Of a stretch of DNA of 20,215 nucleotides, positions 14,718 through 20,215 are shown one piece after another. This DNA is from JAVBMO01 sp031552355 (GTDB taxonomy: Bacteria > Bacteroidota > Bacteroidia > Bacteroidales > P3), in the NCBI GenBank assembly GCA_031552355.1, contig JAVBMO010000065.1, positions 1-20,215 on the forward strand. The letters run 5' to 3'. The position numbers and the translations under genes were made by a program. The first letter of the stretch is position 1, and every line of letters starts with the position of its first letter. The notes beneath the pieces were generated by a model. That model worked only from the letters and a program-made list of their open reading frames with translations, made no database searches and had not been told where the DNA came from.

Positions 14718-17186
14718 ATGAACACACGATATTGCCTTATTTTTATCCTCGCTTTTTTCTTAACGCCGTTTGCTTTTTCGCAAAATGGCTCTATCAAAGG
14801 TATTGTCAAAGATGCAGACTCAAAAGAAAACATATTCTATGGAAATGTCAGTATTTTACAGGCCGAAAACAAAAAATTTGTGCAAGGCACCATTACCGAC
14901 GAAGCCGGAATGTTCCATTTCTCAAACCTGAAACCCGGAAAATATATTCTTGCTGCTACTTTTATCAGCTACAAACGTTTAGAACAAGATTTCACGGTTT
15001 CGACCGACCGCAAAAATATTGATTTACAAACTCTATACCTTGAACCCGACACTAAACTTTTGAAAGAAGTGGAAATTGTGGAGTTGGGTTCGCAGATGAG
15101 GATGGATATTGACAAAAAAGTTTTCGATGTGGACCGAAATATTGCCTCCAGTGGTGGTTCGGCAAGCGACGTTCTGACCAATATCCCCTCTGTGCAGGTG
15201 GACAATGAAGGGGAAGTTTCCCTGCGGGGAAATTCTAGCGTAACCGTTTGGATTAATGGAAAAGCTTCGGGCTTGACAGCCGACAACCGCGCCCAAATAT
15301 TGGCTCAACTACCTGCAGAAAGTATCGAGCGTATAGAAGTAATAACCAATCCTTCGGCAAAATACGACCCCGAAGGAACCGGCGGAATCATTAATATTGT
15401 GTTGAAAAACAACCGAAAACCTGGTTATTACGGGAGTGTGCAGGGCGGAATTGACACGGAATTGGGTTACAATCTGAACGGAAATATCAACTACAGTTCC
15501 GGAAAAATAGAAGCCTATGCAGGTGTCGGCCGCAGAGTAAACCGCAATACGGGCGGTGGATACAGCGACCGCACAAACACCGACGCACAAGGCAACCCCA
15601 TTTCTTTTTTGAATCAAGATTCCGAAAATAAATCCGGTGGAGGGCCTTATACTTTCCGCTTGGGCGGCACTTATCATATTACCGAAAAAGACCATCTGGG
15701 TATTACTGGTTCCGGAATGTTCGGCTTTCGCGAACAAAACGGAACCATCAACTATGAAAGCAATGTTCCCAATTCCTATATTAGCAGCCTGCGAACCACT
15801 TCTTCCGAAAGCCAAATGAGAAACGCCAATGCAGAACTGAACTACAAACACGATTTTACAGAAAAAAGCAACCTGAATTTATCGGCAAGTTATAATCTTT
15901 GGAACCGCGACGAAGAAAGCGTTTATGAACAAAGTTACCTGTATGCCGACAGCAGCACAAGAACTTCCTACCAACGCCAAATAAACGATGTAAACACCAA
16001 CACTTGGGAATTCAAAGCCGATTATGTGAACGAATTCGGCAAAGAAAACAAAATTGAAGCAGGCTACCAAAGTACGCTGAATCGTAGGGAAAGCCCTGTA
16101 GAAACTTTTTCAGGTGCCAACCAATCTTCGGCTATATTCGACGACAATTTGTACAATCGCTTTCTATACAATCAGGATATTCATGCATTGTATGCCACGT
16201 TTTCAAAGCGTATTCAGAAATTTGGCGTTCAAGTGGGCGCCCGTGGCGAATACACCAATATCGACATGAAGACTTTAGGATATAATCAAACGGAATCGGA
16301 TGTAACGCCCTACAAAAAAGACTATTTCAGTTTTTTCCCGAGCGTTTTTCTTTCCTACCAATTGCCCAAAAATAACGAAATACAATTGAACTATACCCGT
16401 CGAATTCGGCGCCCATCGGGATGGCAACTGAATCCTTTTATGAATATTACCGATTCGGCAAATATTTCTTACGGAAATCCTTACTTAGACCCCGAATTTT
16501 CCAACTCTTTGGAATTTAATTACCTCAAAAACTGGAGAAATCACACCATTTCGGCATCTGTTTATTATAAAAACACTGACGATGTTATCCAAAGAATCAG
16601 CTATTTGGAAAACAATATCATGAAAACCACTTTTGAAAATGTGGCTCAATCGCAATCTGCCGGAATGGAGTTGGTGGTAAAAAACGGCCTTTTCAAATTT
16701 TTAGATCTTACCACTACCTTAAATCTCTATTATAGCACTTTGTCTGCATTTTCCTACCTTCCCGACGGCGCCACAAAACCGGTAACAGGCGACGCCAGCG
16801 AAGATTTTTCGTGGGATGTGAAAGTCATTGCCAATCTTTTGTTGCCTTATGCCTTTTCTTTTCAAATTACAGGCAGTTACAATGCCCCTCAGCTTGTTGC
16901 CCAAGGCTATCGCGAAGCTAACTATGGCTTGGATGCCGGTATCCGCAAATCGTTTTTCGACAAGAAACTAAACCTTTCGCTCAGCGCCCGCAACATTTTG
17001 AATTCACAAAAGAGGGAAACCCATACATCTGGAAATGGCTTTATACAAGATGCTGCAACCTGGCGTTCACGTTGTGTTGTAAACTTCACAGCAACCTACA
17101 GTTTTGGAAATATGAAAGCCAAGAAAACACCTCAACCCAAACAGCAAACCAATGGCAATAATGGAATGGAAGGTGAAGAATTTTAA
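14718..17186 (+). CDS. TonB-dependent-receptor-like outer-membrane beta-barrel protein
   Basis: I start it at the ATG 14718 because MNTRYCLIFILAFFLTPFAFSQ is a clean signal peptide; the frame is open from an ATG at 14580, but those 46 residues are not signal-like and a promoter box lies inside them. The resulting 822-residue protein has, in order, a carboxypeptidase-regulatory-like domain (about 24-110, GSIKGIVKDADSKENI), a plug-like region (about 125-230) with SASDVLTNIPSVQVD and IERIEVITNPSAKYDPEGTG, and a long beta barrel to about residue 800. This is the outer-membrane beta-barrel family related to TonB-dependent receptors; no substrate is evident and no SusD partner is adjacent. The polar tail after the last barrel strand (about 24 residues, rich in K/Q/N) is unusual. 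It stands alone, divergent from the nitroreductase run. Confidence 0.88.
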   Translation: MNTRYCLIFILAFFLTPFAFSQNGSIKGIVKDADSKENIFYGNVSILQAENKKFVQGTITDEAGMFHFSNLKPGKYILAATFISYKRLEQDFTVSTDRKNIDLQTLYLEPDTKLLKEVEIVELGSQMRMDIDKKVFDVDRNIASSGGSASDVLTNIPSVQVDNEGEVSLRGNSSVTVWINGKASGLTADNRAQILAQLPAESIERIEVITNPSAKYDPEGTGGIINIVLKNNRKPGYYGSVQGGIDTELGYNLNGNINYSSGKIEAYAGVGRRVNRNTGGGYSDRTNTDAQGNPISFLNQDSENKSGGGPYTFRLGGTYHITEKDHLGITGSGMFGFREQNGTINYESNVPNSYISSLRTTSSESQMRNANAELNYKHDFTEKSNLNLSASYNLWNRDEESVYEQSYLYADSSTRTSYQRQINDVNTNTWEFKADYVNEFGKENKIEAGYQSTLNRRESPVETFSGANQSSAIFDDNLYNRFLYNQDIHALYATFSKRIQKFGVQVGARGEYTNIDMKTLGYNQTESDVTPYKKDYFSFFPSVFLSYQLPKNNEIQLNYTRRIRRPSGWQLNPFMNITDSANISYGNPYLDPEFSNSLEFNYLKNWRNHTISASVYYKNTDDVIQRISYLENNIMKTTFENVAQSQSAGMELVVKNGLFKFLDLTTTLNLYYSTLSAFSYLPDGATKPVTGDASEDFSWDVKVIANLLLPYAFSFQITGSYNAPQLVAQGYREANYGLDAGIRKSFFDKKLNLSLSARNILNSQKRETHTSGNGFIQDAATWRSRCVVNFTATYSFGNMKAKKTPQPKQQTNGNNGMEGEEF

Positions 17187-17229
17187 TTCAAATATTTGAT
17201 AATTTAACTACGCAAAAGGCTTTTAGAGT

Positions 17230-17237
17230 TAGCTTTG
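17230..17237 (+). promoter_or_regulatory. -7 promoter box of the universal stress protein
   Basis: TAGCTTTG fits TAnnTTTG, 84 bases before the ATG at 17322, which would give a leader of roughly 75-80 bases. No convincing -33 element is seen. Confidence 0.4.
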
Positions 17238-17321
17238 CACATTTATAAGCTAAATTATTATCCTGAATAAAAACAAAATCATGTCTCCATTGTTTTAGTA
17301 TATAAATAAAAATGAAAATAT

Positions 17322-18212
17322 ATGTTTGAGAAAAAACAAATTTTAGTTCCTATTGATTTCAATGAGAAGTCTTTAGATGTTGTAATGAATTATGCGGTGC
17401 CAGTAGCAAAAAAATATGGTTCAAGAATATATCTTTTACACGTTATAGAAGAAACAGGTTTGTTTTCAGGATTTTTCTCCTCTGTGGACACAGACAAAGT
17501 GGCCAAAGCTTTGGAAGAAAAACTGAAAGAAATTGCCCACCAAATAGAGAAAGAAAACCATTTAGAGGTGGTTCCCATGATTGTAAAGGGCCGCATTACC
17601 AATAAAATAACCGAGGTGGCCAATATGTTGGACGTGGCGGTTATTGTAATTTGCGCTGCTAACAAACATAGTTCAAAAGACAAAGATCTGAATTTTGCCG
17701 GAGCAAATACTTACAAGCTTATCCGCACAAGCGAACGCCCCGTTTTGGTTGTAAAAAAACCTTATCAATACTCCGATGTTAAAAAAATTCTTTTGCCTAT
17801 TGATTTAACCCCTGCAAGCAGGCAAAAAGTGCCTCATGTGGTAGAATTGGCAAAAAGAGCCAACGCCCATGTAGTGATTTTAGGCGGTGCTTGGGGGCCT
17901 GAAAAAGAAATTATTGAGAAAAAAATGCAAGTGGTTCTAAAACAAGTTACCGACTATTTATCGGAACGGAAAATCCCTAATGAAACCGTCTTTTTCAATT
18001 CTTTACAATCTGAAAAAGAATATTTTAAAACCATTTGCACTTATAGTTCTGAAAATAATATTGATGTAATGGTTGGGAGCGGACGTGGTGACTTTACTCA
18101 GGAATATGTTGTAGATGGTATAACAGAATACCTTTTGAAGTGCTCTGAAATTCCTATTTTGAGTATTTTGCCGGAAGAAAAAGGGATTATTTCCGTTGCC
18201 GGAAGAATTTAG
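17322..18212 (+). CDS. Tandem-domain universal stress protein
   Basis: A 296-residue cytoplasmic protein made of two UspA-like domains. The first (about 1-147) starts KKQILVPIDFNEKSLDVVMNYA and ends RPVLVVKKPY; the second (about 150-290) starts KKILLPIDLTPASRQKVPHV and ends IPILSILPEE. UspA domains bind ATP through a G-x2-G-x9-G(S/T) loop; the second domain has a partial version (VGSGRGDFTQEYVVDGITEY), whereas the first has a degenerate VICAANKHSSKDKD loop, so nucleotide binding, if present, may be confined to the second domain (inference). Two-domain proteins of this type are common in Bacteroidota and are induced by stress or growth arrest. It is a single gene with its own promoter box, followed by a repeat-rich gap. 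Confidence 0.9.
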   Translation: MFEKKQILVPIDFNEKSLDVVMNYAVPVAKKYGSRIYLLHVIEETGLFSGFFSSVDTDKVAKALEEKLKEIAHQIEKENHLEVVPMIVKGRITNKITEVANMLDVAVIVICAANKHSSKDKDLNFAGANTYKLIRTSERPVLVVKKPYQYSDVKKILLPIDLTPASRQKVPHVVELAKRANAHVVILGGAWGPEKEIIEKKMQVVLKQVTDYLSERKIPNETVFFNSLQSEKEYFKTICTYSSENNIDVMVGSGRGDFTQEYVVDGITEYLLKCSEIPILSILPEEKGIISVAGRI

Positions 18213-18252
18213 AAATTGTTTAAATTTTAGACCAACATGATGTTTTAGACAG

Positions 18253-18376
18253 GATTTACACGATTTTCCTTTATTTAATTTACACAAAGAGCCACAGAGG
18301 AATTTTGAATTTCAAATTGAACAGCCGGAGAATACAGAGGTTTTTGTCTTTGGCAAAATCAAAAATCCTGTAAATC
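18253..18376. repeat. Long-range inverted repeat
   Basis: GATTTACACGATTTT (18253-18267) and the complement of AAAATCCTGTAAATC (18362-18376) match at 14 of 15 positions. The interior contains GCCACAGAGG (18291-18300) and AATACAGAGG (18331-18340), which share ACAGAGG. Such phrases are known to me from intergenic DNA of many Bacteroidota genomes (unverified). It may be a decayed small mobile or palindromic element. Confidence 0.4.
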
Positions 18377-18394
18377 GAAAAGATGAAACAAGAA

Positions 18395-18429
18395 ACTATG
18401 AATTATGAACTATAAACGATGAATAAAAA
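18395..18429 (+). repeat. Heptameric repeat left of the IS remnant
   Basis: Five successive 7-base units follow the pattern A-C/T-T/G-A-T-G/A-A, the fifth degenerate (ATAAAAA). The right two thirds (18407-18429) returns in inverted orientation at 18878-18902, with a two-base insertion and two mismatches. Confidence 0.5.
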
Positions 18430-18504
18430 CTGTCATGTCCTGAATACGGTTGACAGCAAAAAAAAGGAAAGACATGACAAAAAGAGCATTTAATTACTAT
18501 CGGT

Positions 18505-18774
18505 GGTGTTCAATACTGCAGCCATGAATATGTAAAGATACTACATTTGAATAAAATGCAAGTCAGCATGACAGAAGCAAATCATTGTTATGAAAATGCC
18601 ATAGCTGAACGTGTTAATGGTATTTTAAAGAGTGAATATTTGTTGGATACAACGTTTAAGGATTATAACAGTGCATTGAAAAGTTGCAAAGAAGCCATAG
18701 AGTTATATAATGTTCATCGTCCCCATTGGTCGTTGAATTTGAAAACACCTCAACAGGTTCATAGTGCAGCTTAA
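18505..18774 (+). pseudogene. IS3-family transposase, C-terminal fragment
   Basis: The frame is open from about 18478 to the stop at 18774. From 18505 it reads GGVQYCSHEYVKILHLNKMQ, the typical HSDRGxQYxS...Y region of IS3 orfB products, and then AIAERVNGILKSEYLLD, where Glu (codon 18607-18609) is the third catalytic residue of the DDE triad. The C-terminal ELYNVHRPHWSLNLKTPQQV is also typical. Both catalytic Asp residues and the whole N-terminal half are missing, so the fragment cannot transpose by itself. A TTG at 18547 gives a 75-residue reading frame, but I do not think it is a real gene. It is bounded by the repeats described above. Confidence 0.75.
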
Positions 18775-18776
18775 GG

Positions 18777-18834
18777 CAAGTCAAGAATAACTTCTTTGAC
18801 CTTTTAATGAGGTCAAAAGTTATTTCCCGACTTG
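18777..18834. terminator. Large stem-loop after the transposase fragment
   Basis: Starting three bases after the transposase stop, CAAGTC (18777-18782) pairs with GACTTG (18829-18834), AATAACTT (18786-18793) with AAGTTATT (18817-18824), and TTGACC (18796-18801) with GGTCAA (18811-18816), leaving a nine-base loop. This gives 20 pairs with small bulges. It is likely a terminator or structure near the right end of the parent element. Confidence 0.5.
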
Positions 18835-18877
18835 AGGAAAATAGATAGATAAAATATTTTTGGAAATCTAACAGGAC

Positions 18878-18902
18878 TTTTTATTCATAGCGTTCATAGT
18901 TT
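18878..18902 (-). repeat. Inverted copy of the heptameric repeat right of the IS remnant
   Basis: Read on the minus strand it carries ACTATGA and ends in ATGAATAAAAA, matching 18407-18429 except for a two-base insertion (CT) and two mismatches. Confidence 0.5.
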
Positions 18903-18973
18903 ATAATTTAAAAGGCTGTATTCGCAATGACAGGCTATTTGCCTTTTACCTTTTAAAACATTCTCAATTGAAA

Positions 18974-20215
18974 TTAGAATCGTCTTTTCGGTTTTCCTTT
19001 ATCTTTGTCTCTTGGTTTTTCTTTACGACGATCTCTGTCATCCCCTGCCCTGCTTCCACGATTTCTATCGCTGCTACCGGAACTGCTTCCCGAACGCCTG
19101 TTTTTATTAGCTACTTCCACACCAAAACGTTTTCCACGGTAATTGGCTTTTTGGAAAGCATCCAATACATCTTTCACATGCTGATCAGAAATTTCGATAT
19201 AAGAAATCTCATCCTGAATATCAATTTTGCCAATGGCAATATCACGGTTTCTTGTAAAATCGTTTATCATTCCAATTAAGCGTTGAGGGACAATTTTATC
19301 CTTGTAACCCAATCCGAATGCTATGCGAGTAAATTTCCCACCGCTTCTTCTTGGTGAACGTTCCCTATCGCCACGCTCTCCCCTATCCCGTCTTTCGCCT
19401 CTTTCGCCTCTGTCTCCCCTATCTCTTCTATCCGAATGCCCTTCTGCTTTTTCGTCCACATTCAAATCCTTGGCATCGCGATAATAATCCAAAAAGCGGT
19501 TAAACTCAACAGAAACCACTCTTTTTATCAATTCGTCTTTGCTCATAAATTCCAATCGCTTGGAAATTACAGGAAAATATTCTTGGATTTCCGTTTCATT
19601 CAAATCCACATTTTCTATATTCTCTATTACCTTGAAAAGTTGTTTCTTACAAACTTCTTCTCCTGTAGGAATATGCATTTGAGTAAACTTTGTATTGATT
19701 TTCTTTTCTATCTGAAAGATTTTATGCTTGTCGCGAGCACCTAAAATAGCTATCGAAATTCCCTGCTTATCGGCACGGCCAGTTCTTCCGCTCCGGTGGG
19801 TATATTGTTCCACATCATCGGGAAGATTATAATTAATAACATGGGTCAAGTTATTCACGTCCAAACCCCTTGCAGCCACATCGGTAGCCACCAAAATTTG
19901 AATATTTTGCAAACGGAAACGGCTCATCACATAGTCGCGTTGCGCCTGCGACAAATCTCCATGCAAAGCGTCGGCATTGTAACCATCGCGCATCAATTCT
20001 GCTGCTACTTCCTGCGTATCCATTTTTGTACGGCAGAAAATAATGGAATAAATATCGGGATAAAAATCCACAATGCGTTTTAAGGCCAAATAACGCGAAC
20101 GAGGTTGTGTCAAACAATAGAAATGGCGAATATTCTGTGAACTTGAATTCTTCTCGCCTATGGTAATTTCCACAGGGTCGTTCATATAGTTTTTGGCAAT
20201 TGCAGCAATCTCTTT
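18974..20215 (-). CDS. DEAD-box RNA helicase, DeaD/CsdA type (N-terminus beyond right edge)
   Basis: The frame stays open to the right edge (414 codons visible; the ATG at 20185 is internal, not a start). The RecA-like domain 1 with the Q motif, Walker A and DEAD box lies outside the window. Visible are domain 2 motifs: SIIFCRTKMDTQEVA (motif IV region), ALHGDLSQAQRD, ILVATDVAARGLDV (motif V) and YTHRSGRTGRAD (motif VI). About 110 residues later comes an arginine/aspartate-rich linker (19340-19435, repeats of RDRGERG type), then a DbpA/CsdA-like RNA-binding domain (KFTRIAFGLGYKDKIVP ... VKDVLDAFQKANYRGKRFGVEV) and a basic RG/KD-rich tail ending KPKRRF. Such helicases unwind structured RNA in ribosome assembly and cold adaptation. 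Confidence 0.9.
   Translation of the reverse strand, partial: KEIAAIAKNYMNDPVEITIGEKNSSSQNIRHFYCLTQPRSRYLALKRIVDFYPDIYSIIFCRTKMDTQEVAAELMRDGYNADALHGDLSQAQRDYVMSRFRLQNIQILVATDVAARGLDVNNLTHVINYNLPDDVEQYTHRSGRTGRADKQGISIAILGARDKHKIFQIEKKINTKFTQMHIPTGEEVCKKQLFKVIENIENVDLNETEIQEYFPVISKRLEFMSKDELIKRVVSVEFNRFLDYYRDAKDLNVDEKAEGHSDRRDRGDRGERGERRDRGERGDRERSPRRSGGKFTRIAFGLGYKDKIVPQRLIGMINDFTRNRDIAIGKIDIQDEISYIEISDQHVKDVLDAFQKANYRGKRFGVEVANKNRRSGSSSGSSDRNRGSRAGDDRDRRKEKPRDKDKGKPKRRF

Larger units (their letters stand above)
18430..18877 (+). mobile_element. Internally deleted IS3-family element remnant
   Basis: The only coding trace is the C-terminal end of an IS3-type transposase. Left of it, TGTCATGTC (18431-18439) and GACATGACA (18471-18479) are perfect inverted repeats. 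An ATG at 18474 that could be the first codon of an original orfA runs out of frame into the transposase end, so most of orfA and the orfB start are missing; the junction is near 18496-18508. GTCCTG near the left end (18436-18441) and CAGGAC near the right end (18872-18877) may be remains of terminal inverted repeats. The exact ends and target duplication cannot be fixed. Confidence 0.6.
18213..18973. other. Repeat-rich gap with an IS remnant
   Basis: This 761-base stretch has no intact gene. From left to right it holds the direct repeat TTTTAGAC (18225-18232 and 18243-18250), a long-range inverted repeat (18253-18267 with 18362-18376), two related ACAGAGG-containing pieces (18289-18300 and 18327-18340), a heptameric repeat (18395-18429), an internally deleted IS3-type remnant (about 18430-18877), an inverted copy of the heptameric repeat (18878-18902), and about 70 bases of AT-rich sequence before the helicase gene. 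Confidence 0.65.

Noticed and set aside
15309..15851. 180-codon open frame on the minus strand
   Set aside because: It lies wholly inside the receptor gene, whose protein has clear domain motifs; the antisense translation has no recognisable domain or context.
18253..18429. Possible CRISPR array
   Set aside because: The repeats are imperfect, short, partly inverted and not separated by uniform spacers; no cas genes are nearby.

Overview
The window looks like a piece of a low-GC chromosome from the phylum Bacteroidota. The evidence is the gene families (a DUF5723-type protein, a DUF6913-like protein, a carboxypeptidase-regulatory/TonB-type outer-membrane barrel, a metal-type KdsA), AT-rich intergenic DNA without clear Shine-Dalgarno sequences, and several copies of the Bacteroidota -7 promoter box TAnnTTTG upstream of genes. 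LPS genes (lpxK, kdsA) indicate a Gram-negative envelope. The species cannot be fixed from the sequence alone.

Layout. (1) 1-1140, minus strand: the N-terminus of a secreted protein that runs off the left edge, preceded by an AraC-family regulator. (2) 1141-2083: a 943-base gap with two small palindromes near the regulator and weak traces of decayed coding sequence. (3) 2084-5975, plus strand: a compact housekeeping cluster purQ-rnhB-DUF6913-dapA-lpxK, covering purine synthesis, RNA/DNA hybrid removal, lysine/DAP synthesis and lipid A phosphorylation. (4) 6032-10272, plus strand: three tandem uncharacterised envelope proteins (a lipoprotein, a DUF5723-like protein, and a secreted protein of about 540 residues). 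(5) 10273-10488: a gap full of stem-loops and heptameric repeats, then holA (DNA polymerase III delta). (6) 11480-14479, minus strand: a tight five-gene run transcribed in the order nitroreductase, small DNA-binding-like protein, kdsA, trmD, YiiX-like papain-fold hydrolase; its last gene overlaps the end of holA tail to tail. (7) 14718-18212, plus strand: an outer-membrane TonB-receptor-like protein and a tandem universal stress protein. (8) 18213-18973: a gap packed with short dispersed-type repeats and an internally deleted IS3-family remnant. (9) 18974 to the right edge, minus strand: the C-terminal two thirds of a DEAD-box RNA helicase of the DeaD/CsdA type.

Most of the window is core metabolism and envelope biogenesis, not an accessory island. 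I see no CRISPR array, tRNA, rRNA, defence system or prophage. The items most worth a second look are the 81-residue protein with two tandem sliding-clamp-binding-like motifs, the three-gene envelope module, and the intergenic repeat mosaics, where 7-base periodic repeats occur at two separate loci and flank the IS remnant in inverted orientation.
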